The notes below the pieces were generated by a model, which saw only the letters and a list, made by a program, of their open reading frames with translations, was not told the origin of the DNA and searched no databases. Positions 8,535 through 15,873 of a stretch of DNA of 64,000 nucleotides are shown here, piece after piece. The DNA lies in contig CAXTUB010000006.1 in assembly GCA_964247385.1 (NCBI GenBank), positions 62,001-126,000 on the forward strand, given 5' to 3'. Source of the DNA: TMP-86 sp964247385 (GTDB lineage: Bacteria > Pseudomonadota > Gammaproteobacteria > Steroidobacterales > Steroidobacteraceae). The translations under genes and the position numbers were made by a program. Numbering within the stretch: the stretch's first letter is position 1; every line of letters begins with the position of its first letter.

Positions 8535-9098
8535 TTAAGCGACCAGCTTGTTTACATCCTCGAGCATGCTGGATAAATCTTTCACATGCTCTTGTGCCGT
8601 CCCGAGAATTCTTTCGAGTATCCGGCGCGTCTTGTGATCCTTGTCGCCCACGCAAGACACCATTTGGCGATAGGACTCGATCGTGGCGCGCTCTGCGATG
8701 AGATCCGCTCTGATCGTCGTCTCCAGGTCCTCGCCCGCATCGTCGATAGCTTCTCCATTCGAATATCGGTTCGGGCTGGAAATCATGACTAGCGGTTCAT
8801 ACTCGCCCGCGGGACCATATTCGCCCTCGCCTCCCAGTTGCACGATACGCCGGGCGACCCATTCCGCGTGCTCGCTGCCCTCAACGACATACTTCGCGAG
8901 TTGCCTTTTGATCGCCTCGACCCAAAGGCCTTGCGACGCATCGCCATGTCGTCGATAGCGGGTGATCCGGGCAAGCTCGATCGCGAGCGCCTCATTGAGA
9001 ATTTTGAGGACCGACTGCTTGTCGCCATCGCCGCTGAAAGCAGCGCCACGCACGAGATGCGGCGGGCCCACATGCCGCGATTCGGCGATGTCGCTCAT
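8535..9098 (-). CDS. Ferritin-like domain protein
   Basis: A 187-residue helical protein (190 if it starts at TTG 9107, which overlaps the upstream stop as TTGA). The four-helix ferritin-like pattern is visible: LNEALAIELARITRYRRH (helix A with Glu ligands), YVVEGSEHAEWVARRIVQLGGE (ExxH in SEHAEW), DLIAERATIESYRQMV, and RILERILGTAQEHVKDLSSML (ExxxH-type). It therefore resembles the bacterioferritin/Dps superfamily and probably binds a di-iron centre, protecting against oxidants. It lies at the 3' end of the minus-strand envelope/stress block and converges on the transglutaminase gene. Confidence 0.7.
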   Translation of the reverse strand: MSDIAESRHVGPPHLVRGAAFSGDGDKQSVLKILNEALAIELARITRYRRHGDASQGLWVEAIKRQLAKYVVEGSEHAEWVARRIVQLGGEGEYGPAGEYEPLVMISSPNRYSNGEAIDDAGEDLETTIRADLIAERATIESYRQMVSCVGDKDHKTRRILERILGTAQEHVKDLSSMLEDVNKLVA

Positions 9099-9103
9099 GC
9101 GGC

Positions 9104-9424
9104 TCAATGCGCAGCCCCGCGATGGCCGCGATTGATCAAACGAGCCACGACGATCTTGGTGATGGCGCCCATGGGAAGAAATCGCAGCAGCTTGGCAGCC
9201 ACGGAAGGACGCATCGCGAGCAGCGCAATGCCTGCAATCCCCAGTGCGCCCGCCTTGCCGCCCTTGCCAAGCAACTTGAATATCGCGCTGCGGGGGAAGC
9301 CCTCTGCCGCTTCGCTCCCCGCATTGGCGCTTCGCTCGCGCTGCGGCTCGAAGATGTCTTGCAGCTCAGCCCGCGTAATGGCCAGCCGCTCAGCTGGAGA
9401 AGGGGAATTGGTTCGGTCAGTCAT
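9104..9424 (-). CDS. Hypothetical membrane-associated protein
   Basis: A 106-residue protein without a recognised family. Residues 1-45 are polar (an AERLAITRAELQDIF helix). The C-terminal half is glycine/alanine-rich and hydrophobic (GKAGALGIAGIALLAMRP, then LLRFLPMGAITKIVVARL), suggesting a membrane hairpin. Its 3' end abuts or overlaps the ferritin-like gene, and it follows the YqjE gene. Membership of this stress/envelope block is the only clue to its role. Confidence 0.55.
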   Translation of the reverse strand: MTDRTNSPSPAERLAITRAELQDIFEPQRERSANAGSEAAEGFPRSAIFKLLGKGGKAGALGIAGIALLAMRPSVAAKLLRFLPMGAITKIVVARLINRGHRGAAH

Positions 9425-9509
9425 GAAATTTCCGCAAAATGAACTTATCTACCGCCGACACCTGAACTCTACCGCTGGTACCGCGGCTGAGCACAGGCCT
9501 CCAAGGCTG

Positions 9510-9956
9510 CTAATGCGAAGCATGCGCGGTGCGCTCGACGGTGCGCACCGGATGATCACCCCCCACGATCTCATCCAAGACCACACGATCCGCTTGCCAT
9601 TCCTTGGAGACCGTTGCAAACATCTTCGGGCTAGTCGAAGCGGCATTACTCGCATAGATGCCGCCAATGATCGTGAGCGCAACGAAGAGGCCAACCAGAC
9701 TCCAAATCGCGGTCATGCGGTAGGGCGTATCCCAAGTCAACGCAACCACCGCGACGCAAAGAAAAATCAATGCGAACAACGCCGAGATGCCCGCCACGAG
9801 TCCTGCGATGATCCGTGTACGCAGGGCCGTTTGCCACCGCTCGAAGTCCTGGTGAGCAAGCTCCAGATAAGCAATTACATGCTTAAGGAGTGCCGGCGCC
9901 GCGCGCGGCAGTGACCACCAGCCACTCATTGCAAACCGCTCGATTCCGTCAAGCAA
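9510..9956 (-). CDS. Phage holin family / YqjE-like inner-membrane protein
   Basis: A 148-residue protein of the YqjE (DUF1469, 'holin superfamily') type. It has an amphipathic N-terminal part (LLKHVIAYLELAHQDFERWQ) and two transmembrane helices (IIAGLVAGISALFALIFLCV and AIWSLVGLFVALTIIGGIY), with a soluble tail. A TTG at 9956 immediately follows the yqjD stop; ATG 9929 (MSGWW) is an alternative start. YqjD and YqjE form a conserved pair of small membrane proteins associated with stationary phase and stress. The holin label reflects fold only; nothing phage-derived surrounds the gene. Confidence 0.75.
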   Translation of the reverse strand: MLDGIERFAMSGWWSLPRAAPALLKHVIAYLELAHQDFERWQTALRTRIIAGLVAGISALFALIFLCVAVVALTWDTPYRMTAIWSLVGLFVALTIIGGIYASNAASTSPKMFATVSKEWQADRVVLDEIVGGDHPVRTVERTAHASH

Positions 9957-10337
9957 TCAATCGCGGCGCGCGGCCAGAAATCCCACCGCGACACCAACGA
10001 GCGCTGCAATTCCAAGAGACTGCCATGGATTATCTCGGACGAAATCATCCGTGGTGTTGGCAACCTGCTTCGCCTGACGCCGCACGCGGTCCGCGCCGTC
10101 AGTCAACGCATCTCGCGCCGCCACGAGCGCATCTTGTACCTTGCTGCGAATCTTGGCGATGTCAGGATCTTTCACGTCGGAGACTCGACTCACCAAATCC
10201 TGCACATCATCGATGAGGTTCTTGAACTCGCCTGTCGCGGTGTCTTTCACGTGACGCACTCCATCAGCGAGATCAGACTTCACGCGACGGCCGCCGCTGC
10301 GGCCATTATCTGAAGCAGTATCGTAGGTGCTTTCCAT
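9957..10337 (-). CDS. DUF883 / YqjD-ElaB family protein
   Basis: A 126-residue DUF883 protein. A hydrophilic, alpha-helical N-terminal region (about 15-95, with ALVAARDALTDGADRVRRQA) precedes the diagnostic C-terminal motif, here VRDNPWQSLGIAALVGVAVGFLAARRD, a single tail-anchoring helix with the DNPW signature. In E. coli the homologues YqjD and ElaB are inner-membrane proteins that bind ribosomes in stationary phase. The gene is the promoter-side partner of the yqjE-like gene and follows the DUF1328 gene by 12 bp. Confidence 0.85.
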   Translation of the reverse strand: MESTYDTASDNGRSGGRRVKSDLADGVRHVKDTATGEFKNLIDDVQDLVSRVSDVKDPDIAKIRSKVQDALVAARDALTDGADRVRRQAKQVANTTDDFVRDNPWQSLGIAALVGVAVGFLAARRD

Positions 10338-10349
10338 GGCGAAACTCCG

Positions 10350-10514
10350 TTAAACGCGCCGTGTCATACTAAACAGGAAGGTCACCAAGGCGCCAACCAG
10401 GAAGACGAAGAACAAAATCTTCGCGATGCCCGCAGCACCTGCTGCGATTCCGCCGAAGCCGAGAACCGCTGCGATAAGCGCAATGACGAAAAACACGACT
10501 GCATAATGAAGCAT
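10350..10514 (-). CDS. DUF1328 small membrane protein
   Basis: A 54-residue YtjA-type DUF1328 protein. ATG 10514 (MLHYAVVFFVIALIAAVLGF) is chosen over the longer frame because it gives the exact family N-terminus and has a GGGAGAA ribosome-binding site 6 bases upstream. Two closely spaced hydrophobic helices cover nearly the whole protein (AVVFFVIALIAAVLG and IAKILFFVFLVGALVTF), ending in SMTRRV. It is probably the first gene of the minus-strand run continuing with DUF883, YqjE, a hypothetical and the ferritin-like gene. It is divergent from the histidine kinase gene across 116 bp. Function is unknown; such genes are commonly stress-induced. Confidence 0.85.
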   Translation of the reverse strand: MLHYAVVFFVIALIAAVLGFGGIAAGAAGIAKILFFVFLVGALVTFLFSMTRRV

Positions 10515-10630
10515 GACAATTCTCCCGTTGGGGTACGTTCCCTGTTGATCGATCGCAGGGCGATTCTGTTGAATGACTTTGCTTCGAGCCATCGGCTCGC
10601 CGCGACGGCCATTGTAGGATTTGCCTCACA

Positions 10631-11413
10631 TTGAATTTTTGTCTGACATTTGGCCTCGTTTGCGTCGCGGCACTGGTGGGTGTGGTCGCGCATTATCGGA
10701 GGCGAATCCGTCGCCTGAGCGATATCTCGAATTATGTCGAACAGACGACCGAAGCGAGGCGGCAGCGCCTGTCGCGAGACATTCACGACGAGCTCGGCGG
10801 CTTGTTGGTTGCGGCACGCATGGATATTTCCTGGTTGAAGCAACGCCTGAAGCCTGAGGAGGCCGCTCTCGAAGAGCGCTTCACTCGCGCCCAAAGCTCT
10901 TTGACGTCAGCGGTCGAGTTCAAGCGCCGATTGGTAGAGGAGTTGCGCCCGACTCTGCTCGACAACATGGGTTTTTTCGCTGCGGTGCGTTGGCGCGCCA
11001 AAGCTGCCAGTCAAAAGATCGGCGCGAGCTTGGTTGAGTCGATTCCGGTGGACGAGATGGCTTTGAAGCCTGTTGCCGCTCTGAGCATGTTTCGGCTCAT
11101 CGAGTGTGCCCTCGACGACGCGAGCTCGCGTGGTTCCCCAAGGCAAATCAATTTAACGGTTTCAAATAAGCCGGGATATTTGGAAATCGAGATTGCGAGG
11201 GACGCAGTGGACGGCGACGAAATCGAAGGCCTGCTCGGCGAAGATGAGCGTCTTCGAGCCGCTTGGCTCGAATTTCAAGTAAGCCAGCTCGGCGGAACGC
11301 TCGACCACAGTGCAGGCCGGCAAAGGAGCGGCGTAATACGAATGAGATTTCCACTGGACAAGATCGCCGCAGAACGCGCCGGCGGGCCTATTGGAAGCAA
11401 AGAAGATGTATAA
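10631..11413 (+). CDS. NarL-family sensor histidine kinase with degenerate ATPase domain
   Basis: A 260-residue protein starting at TTG 10631 (no ATG exists upstream in frame). One N-terminal transmembrane helix (LTFGLVCVAALVGVVAHYR) leads into a HisKA_3-type dimerisation/phosphoacceptor helix, RQRLSRDIHDELGGLLVAAR (His near residue 55). The second helix, VEELRPTLLDNMGFFAAVRW, is also typical. The C-terminal region corresponds to the HATPase_c domain, but its N-box position reads FRLIECALDDASSRG and lacks the usual Asn. Glycine-rich G1/G2 loops are also poorly recognisable. It may therefore be a pseudo-kinase or an impaired kinase. Two unpaired response regulators lie 1.7 kb away on the other strand. 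Confidence 0.75.
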   Translation: MNFCLTFGLVCVAALVGVVAHYRRRIRRLSDISNYVEQTTEARRQRLSRDIHDELGGLLVAARMDISWLKQRLKPEEAALEERFTRAQSSLTSAVEFKRRLVEELRPTLLDNMGFFAAVRWRAKAASQKIGASLVESIPVDEMALKPVAALSMFRLIECALDDASSRGSPRQINLTVSNKPGYLEIEIARDAVDGDEIEGLLGEDERLRAAWLEFQVSQLGGTLDHSAGRQRSGVIRMRFPLDKIAAERAGGPIGSKEDV

Positions 11414-11450
11414 AAAAATGCGGGTGCCGCCAGCTGAAGGCTGCACCTGC
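11412..11450 (-). terminator. Rho-independent terminator after the OmpA/DUF4398 gene
   Basis: Reading the minus strand, a stem-loop (GCAGGTGCAGCC, loop, GGCGGCACCCGC, with two mismatches) at 11450-11420 is followed by a run of seven T. It lies 43 bases past the stop of the OmpA-family gene and touches the end of the convergent kinase gene. Confidence 0.75.
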
Positions 11451-11492
11451 ATCGATATTGAGTGCTACGAGTGAACGCTACGACTGATCGAC

Positions 11493-12350
11493 TTACTCAA
11501 TCGACGCCGTTCGCGGCGAGATTTCCGCGTTGTCAGTCACACCGATGACGACCTCGACACGGCGATTCAGCTGACGGCCGGCAGAATCGCCATTGCCCGC
11601 TACCGGAAATGACTTGCCGTACCCCTGCACGCCAATTCTCGATGAGTCGATACCGCGGCCCACCAGGGCATTCTTGACGGACTGCGCACGCGCCTCTGAC
11701 AACGATTGATTGTAAGAGTCAGAACCCACGCTGTCGGTAAACCCATCAATTTGCACGCGGCGGTTGGGATGCGCCTTCAAGAACTCGACCAACTGATCAA
11801 GCTTGCGCTCGCCGCCCGATTTCAAGTCGCTCTTGCCCGTGTCGAACAGCACATCGCCCAAGGTCATGACCAAGCCGCGAGTAGTCTGGGTTGCCTTCAG
11901 CTGCTCAAGCTCAGCCCTCATGCGATCGCGGTCTGCTACTGCATCGGCGGTTGCGGACTTGGCCGCATCCACGGCTGACTTGGCTGCATCGATCTCGCGT
12001 TGCCGCGCTGCAAGCTGAATGCGATCTCGCTCCGACTGCCCATTGGCTACCCGTGCATCATCGGCTTTCGCGCCGCCGCGCAATTGAGCAACCTTGGCAT
12101 CCTGCGTTGCGAGATAGGCGCGTTGGTCCATCTCGTCCTTATCGTGCTTCGCGAACGCACCCTCGGCCTGTTGCAACTGGCCCTGCGCATCCTTGAGCTC
12201 AACTTGCGCATACTGCGACACGTTGGGATCCGCCTCAGCCGAGCGCACTGCCGCGCGGGCATTGTCCATGACCACATTGCTTTTCGGGGTGGTTTCGCAA
12301 CCGGCCAATGCCGCCAGCAAAACTCCGCCCAATGTCAAAAACTTACGCAT
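11493..12350 (-). CDS. OmpA-family lipoprotein with DUF4398 domain
   Basis: A 285-residue outer-membrane lipoprotein. The signal peptide ends in the lipobox LAALAGC (Cys about 18). Residues about 25-110 form an alanine-rich helical DUF4398 domain (NARAAVRSAEADP). A coiled coil (AAKSAVDAAKSATADAVADR) leads into a C-terminal OmpA peptidoglycan-binding domain (about 165-275). This domain shows LGDVLFDTGKSDL, the binding motif VQIDGFTDSVGSDSYNQSLS, ARAQSVKNAL and NRRVEVVI. It probably tethers the outer membrane to the cell wall. It follows the smaller DUF4398 lipoprotein gene by 12 bp, and its own hairpin terminator ends the operon. Confidence 0.88.
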   Translation of the reverse strand: MRKFLTLGGVLLAALAGCETTPKSNVVMDNARAAVRSAEADPNVSQYAQVELKDAQGQLQQAEGAFAKHDKDEMDQRAYLATQDAKVAQLRGGAKADDARVANGQSERDRIQLAARQREIDAAKSAVDAAKSATADAVADRDRMRAELEQLKATQTTRGLVMTLGDVLFDTGKSDLKSGGERKLDQLVEFLKAHPNRRVQIDGFTDSVGSDSYNQSLSEARAQSVKNALVGRGIDSSRIGVQGYGKSFPVAGNGDSAGRQLNRRVEVVIGVTDNAEISPRTASIE

Positions 12351-12362
12351 AGTGTCGTCTCC

Positions 12363-12746
12363 CTACGGCGTCGTGGACGTGCTGCCACGCATGGATTCTT
12401 GTCTCAAAGCCTGCAAGCTCGCATCGAGCTCAGCAGCCGCCCGGTGCGATTTATCCGCCACGGCATTGGCTTCGGCAACGCGAGCATCCGCATCCGCGCG
12501 TTCCGCAAGACGGCTGGCGGTTTTCGCATCATTCTTATCGGAGGCCGCTTCGGCGGCCTGCAGCTTCTCTCGAGCGGATGCAAGGTCCGCGGCTGCCGAT
12601 TGCGCGGCCCCAGCTTGTTCAGCCCGCGATACACTGGTACGCGCCACCGCGAGTTTCTCGGCGGCGGGCGGCGTGCTCGAGCACGCGGCAATGACAGCGG
12701 CCGCGGCTCCCACCGCAATGCCGTAACACTTGAATCTTACTGACAC
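12363..12746 (-). CDS. DUF4398 lipoprotein
   Basis: A 127-residue small lipoprotein starting at GTG 12746, with AGGAG just upstream, overlapping the end of the response-regulator gene by 10 bp. The signal peptide ends at AAVIAACSS (lipobox Cys near 22). The rest is one alanine-rich amphipathic helix of DUF4398 type (ARTSVSRAEQAGAAQSAAAD and similar). It precedes the OmpA-linked DUF4398 gene, so the two probably act together at the outer membrane. Their transcription behind two response regulators suggests regulation by, or coexpression with, that signalling module. Confidence 0.8.
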   Translation of the reverse strand: MSVRFKCYGIAVGAAAAVIAACSSTPPAAEKLAVARTSVSRAEQAGAAQSAAADLASAREKLQAAEAASDKNDAKTASRLAERADADARVAEANAVADKSHRAAAELDASLQALRQESMRGSTSTTP

Positions 12747-13171
12747 GTCCCTCTCCTTTTTGATTGAATATTTCCGTTGAGCCCCGTTGAGATCTGATGC
12801 AGCACATCAGGCAAACGATCGTAATCGCGCGCCTTGTCCAGAAAGAAGCTTGCGCCCAATGCGAGCGCTGCACTCTTGTATTCCGGTAGATCGTAATTCG
12901 TCAACACGACGATGGAAGGCCTTTCGGCAGACTTTGCCGCTTCACGCATGACGCCGAAGCCCGTCCCCTGCTTCAAATGCAGATCGAGAATCATTACATC
13001 GATATGGCCGGAGTGCAAAGCCGATACTGCCGCCGACTCATTGTCGACGGTACGTACCTCGCCGACGTGACTATCCTGCTCGATTGCCTCGAGCAGACGC
13101 TGGCCCAAGACGACGGAGTCCTCGACCAGGAGTACACGCAAGCCCCGATTTGAAAAATCGTCGGAAATCAT
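12737..13171 (-). CDS. Single-domain response regulator
   Basis: A CheY-like receiver of about 144 residues (173 if translation begins at GTG 13258). ATG 13171 (MISDDFSNRG) is preferred because it starts shortly before the receiver strand LRVLLVEDSVVLGQRLLEAI. The acidic pair (VEDS), the phosphoacceptor Asp in DVMILDLHLKQGTG, Thr in IVVLTNYD and Lys in FFLDKARDYD are all present, so it can be phosphorylated. No output domain is attached. It lies between the LuxR-type regulator gene and the two DUF4398 lipoprotein genes in the same direction. Confidence 0.82.
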   Translation of the reverse strand: MISDDFSNRGLRVLLVEDSVVLGQRLLEAIEQDSHVGEVRTVDNESAAVSALHSGHIDVMILDLHLKQGTGFGVMREAAKSAERPSIVVLTNYDLPEYKSAALALGASFFLDKARDYDRLPDVLHQISTGLNGNIQSKRRGTCQ

Positions 13172-13281
13172 CCCGCGGGAATGATAAGCGCGGGACAAAA
13201 GGCGCGTGTCCGGAGAGAGGCGCGTCTTGTTGTCGGACAAAATAAGCGGCCCTTCCACACGTACGCAGACGCGGCGACCGC

Positions 13282-13914
13282 CTACTGAATAATGCCGTTC
13301 CGTAATGCGTAAGAGGTCACATCGGCGTTGGTCTTGAAGCTCATTTTTTCCAAGATGCGGCTTCGATAGGTGCTCACGGTCTTTACGCTCAATGACAACT
13401 CATTGGCGATATCGGAGACACCCCGGCCGCCCGCGAGCTTGCAGAAAATTTGAAACTCCCGCGTGGACAACCGCGTGTGCAGAGGCTTGTCGGGGTCGCC
13501 ATCCAGATCGGCCACCAGGATTTCCGCTAACGATGCACTCACATAACGGCGGCCGGCCAACACGGTCTGCACCGCCTTGAGCAGCTCTTCCGGCGCACTA
13601 TCCTTGGCGAGATATCCACTGGCTCCGGCGCGCAACACGTTGACCGCATATTGCTGTTCGGGCAAACCGCTCAATACCAATACTTTGACCTTGGGGTAGC
13701 CCACTTGAATGTGGCGCAAGATATCCAGACCGCTTCGATCGGGCATGAAAATGTCGAGCAGCACGAGATCCCACTCTTTCGCACGCAATCGGTCCAACGT
13801 CTCACTGCCGCTCGACGCCTCGCCGATTTCCTTGACGTTGGGGTCACCCTCCAAAAACTGTTTCAAACCCGCACGTACGACGGCATGATCGTCCGCAATT
13901 AGAATTCTTGCCAA
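13282..13914 (-). CDS. NarL/FixJ-type response regulator
   Basis: A 210-residue two-domain regulator. The N-terminal receiver (about 1-120) starts ARILIADDHAVVRAGLKQFL, has the phosphoacceptor Asp in WDLVLLDIFMPDRSG, Ser/Thr in VLVLSGLPEQ and Lys in GYLAKDSAPEEL. The C-terminal LuxR HTH (about 145-205) has LSTREFQIFCKLAGGRG and VSDIANELSLSVKTVSTYRS. It resembles UvrY/GacA in architecture. It stands 18 bp downstream of the AAA+ regulator gene. No complete cognate kinase is adjacent; the degenerate kinase at 10631 is the nearest candidate. Confidence 0.9.
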   Translation of the reverse strand: MARILIADDHAVVRAGLKQFLEGDPNVKEIGEASSGSETLDRLRAKEWDLVLLDIFMPDRSGLDILRHIQVGYPKVKVLVLSGLPEQQYAVNVLRAGASGYLAKDSAPEELLKAVQTVLAGRRYVSASLAEILVADLDGDPDKPLHTRLSTREFQIFCKLAGGRGVSDIANELSLSVKTVSTYRSRILEKMSFKTNADVTSYALRNGIIQ

Positions 13915-13932
13915 ATCAACCTCTCCGTGCGT

Positions 13933-14904
13933 TTAAGAATTAACCAGCCCCTGGGCGGCTTGGGAATATCCGTGTAGCTTGTTATACAGTGTTTTAAGGC
14001 TGCATCCCAGCGTATCGGCCGCGCGCCGTTTGTTGCCGCGGAAATGCTGCAGTGTTGCCTCGATGAGAGATCTTTCCACCTCGTCGATGCTGGCGCCTAC
14101 TCGAATATCGAGCTTCTCGCTGATGCCTGACCCTTCCGACTCGAATGCCGCCACCAAGGGCACCAGCTCCAGTGACTCATCCGCGAGAAGAAACGCTCGC
14201 TCGATGCAAGTGCGAAGCTCACGCGTATTGCCGGGCCACCCATGTTCTTTCAAAACGCTCATGGAATGTTCCGAGAATACCTTGCTCGATCCGCTCGCCG
14301 CATTCAACTGTGACAGGATGCGAGCCGCGATGTGCACCGCGTCGTCGTTTCGGTCTCGCAGTGCGGGAATGGCGAGCAATACGAACGCGAGCCGATAGAG
14401 CATTTCTTCACGCATGCGGCCCGTCTTGACCGCCTGTCGCGGGGCCAGCACTGAGGTGGCCACGATGCGCACGTCCAGCGGCGACTCCGTGATGCTGCCC
14501 ATGCGGTAAAACTTTTTTGTGTCGATGGCGCGCAGGAGCCTGCCCTGGATGTCCAGCGGCATTTCGATGATTTCATCGAGCAGAAGCGTACCGCCCTGGG
14601 CACGTTCCAATGCGCCGATGTGCGCTCGCTCGGCGCCGACGAAAGAATTTTTCTCATAGCCGAACAGCTCGGCTTCCATGAGACCCGGCGGCACCGCGCC
14701 ACAACTGAACACGACAAAATCTTTCTGGGCGCGTGCGCTGCGGGCGTGAATGGCGCGAGCCGCACATTCCTTTCCCACGCCCGCTTCGCCGCTGATCAGA
14801 ACGTGGGCGGCAGTGGGGCCCACTCGATCGATGAGCCGGACGACATCGCGGAGCGCATCGGACTCGCCGAGCAAATCGCGTGCGAACTTGAGGTTAGGAT
14901 CCAA
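13933..14904 (-). CDS. Sigma-54-type AAA+ regulator with altered GAFTGA loop
   Basis: A 323-residue protein made of an AAA+ domain and a Fis-type HTH, with no N-terminal sensory domain. Walker A is GEAGVGKE (about 40-47) and Walker B is GGTLLLDEI. The arginine-finger segment is MREEMLYRLA, and the HTH is RRAADTLGCSLKTLYNKLHGY near residues 290-312. The sigma-54-contacting GAFTGA loop is replaced by NSFVGA (in EKNSFVGAERAH), so the essential Thr is Val. It may therefore act without sigma-54, as TyrR-like members do. It heads the run that continues with the two response regulators and the DUF4398 lipoproteins. Confidence 0.85.
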   Translation of the reverse strand: MDPNLKFARDLLGESDALRDVVRLIDRVGPTAAHVLISGEAGVGKECAARAIHARSARAQKDFVVFSCGAVPPGLMEAELFGYEKNSFVGAERAHIGALERAQGGTLLLDEIIEMPLDIQGRLLRAIDTKKFYRMGSITESPLDVRIVATSVLAPRQAVKTGRMREEMLYRLAFVLLAIPALRDRNDDAVHIAARILSQLNAASGSSKVFSEHSMSVLKEHGWPGNTRELRTCIERAFLLADESLELVPLVAAFESEGSGISEKLDIRVGASIDEVERSLIEATLQHFRGNKRRAADTLGCSLKTLYNKLHGYSQAAQGLVNS

Positions 14905-15108
14905 TGTGTTGATTCGACCGGGCCAAATGAATCTGATGAATGAGTCTGACTAGAGATGCATGAGACGGACTGTAAGCTTTACATTGTGGCGCAATGCGCA
15001 CGGCGCAGAAGACGCCAAACATGGACTTCGTTGTCGTGCTTCGTCCGACAGCGATCGATCGAGCTTGATGACTGGCATTGGCCCGCGTGGCCAAGCCTGC
15101 ATTCCATG
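14905..15108. other. Intergenic region between AAA+ regulator and trpA
   Basis: About 204 bases without a supportable gene. It must hold the promoter of the minus-strand regulator gene, but no convincing -35/-10 or -24/-12 pair could be picked out. It also contains a short inverted repeat near the trpA end, listed separately. Confidence 0.4.
15078..15094 (-). terminator. Possible weak terminator of the trp operon
   Basis: A perfect 6-bp inverted repeat (TTGGCC, 5-base loop, GGCCAA) lies 14 bases past the trpA stop. There is no T-run after it, so intrinsic termination is doubtful. Confidence 0.25.
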
Positions 15109-15873
15109 TTACGCGGCACGCAATCCTTGCAAAAATTGCGTCGCATCCGCCTTGTTCTCCAGTACTTCGACCAGCGCCGAGCCCACCACTACCCCGTCCA
15201 CATGCCCCGACAGCGCGCGCACTTGCACGGGAGAGCGAATACCGAATCCTGCGCACACCGGCGCCGCAGAGAACTCGCGCACGCGATCCAGATAGCGCAC
15301 GATGTCGTTCGGCATGGCCAGATTCTTTCCGGTGATTCCCGTCATGCTGACGGCATAGACGAAGCCACGCGCTTGCTCGCACAAGCGCGCCAACCGTCGT
15401 TCGGGCGTCACCGGCGTCACCATCGTAATGAGCGAAACTTGCGCGGCCGCGAATGAATCGATCACCTCTTCGGACTCCTCGAAGGGCAGATCGGGCACGA
15501 TGTAGCCCGCGATGGCTGCGCCTTGCGAGGCCTCGGCCAAGCGATCGAGGCCGAACGCAAGCAAGGGGTTCATGTAGCTCATCAGCACGGTGGGTGTCGC
15601 GCCGCGGCGGCTCGCATGCACCTCGTCGATGATCCAAGGTAGAGTGACTCCATTGCGCAGTGCCGTCGCGCTTGCGCGTTGAATGGTCGTGCCGTCGGCC
15701 ATCGGGTCCGAGAACGGCACGCCCACCTCGACCACGTCGCAGCACGCGCTGACTTCTTCGAGGATGCGTCGGAAATCGCCTTTGGTAGGAAACCCCGCCG
15801 TCACGTAGCCGACGAGAGCCATGCCATGCTCGGCGTGGCCGGCGCGGATGGCCTCAGCAATCGGTTCGCTCAA
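15109..15873 (-). CDS. trpA: Tryptophan synthase alpha chain
   Basis: A 254-residue TrpA, which cleaves indole-3-glycerol phosphate to indole and glyceraldehyde-3-phosphate and passes indole to TrpB. The start TTG 15873 overlaps the trpB stop (TTGA), giving LSEPIAEAIRAGH, close to the normal TrpA N-terminus; longer readings run into trpB. Diagnostic strings are LVGYVTAGFP, VVEVGVPFSDPMADGTTIQ (catalytic Glu and Asp) and YIVPDLPFEE (catalytic Asp). They continue with VYAVSMTGITG and the phosphate-binding GFGIRSPVQV and VVVGSALVE. It is the last gene of trpEGDCFBA. Confidence 0.94.
   Translation of the reverse strand: MSEPIAEAIRAGHAEHGMALVGYVTAGFPTKGDFRRILEEVSACCDVVEVGVPFSDPMADGTTIQRASATALRNGVTLPWIIDEVHASRRGATPTVLMSYMNPLLAFGLDRLAEASQGAAIAGYIVPDLPFEESEEVIDSFAAAQVSLITMVTPVTPERRLARLCEQARGFVYAVSMTGITGKNLAMPNDIVRYLDRVREFSAAPVCAGFGIRSPVQVRALSGHVDGVVVGSALVEVLENKADATQFLQGLRAA

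Noticed and set aside
9510..9956. Prophage remnant suggested by a holin-family protein
   Set aside because: The protein is YqjE-like and paired with a DUF883 gene; no other phage gene or att repeat is nearby.
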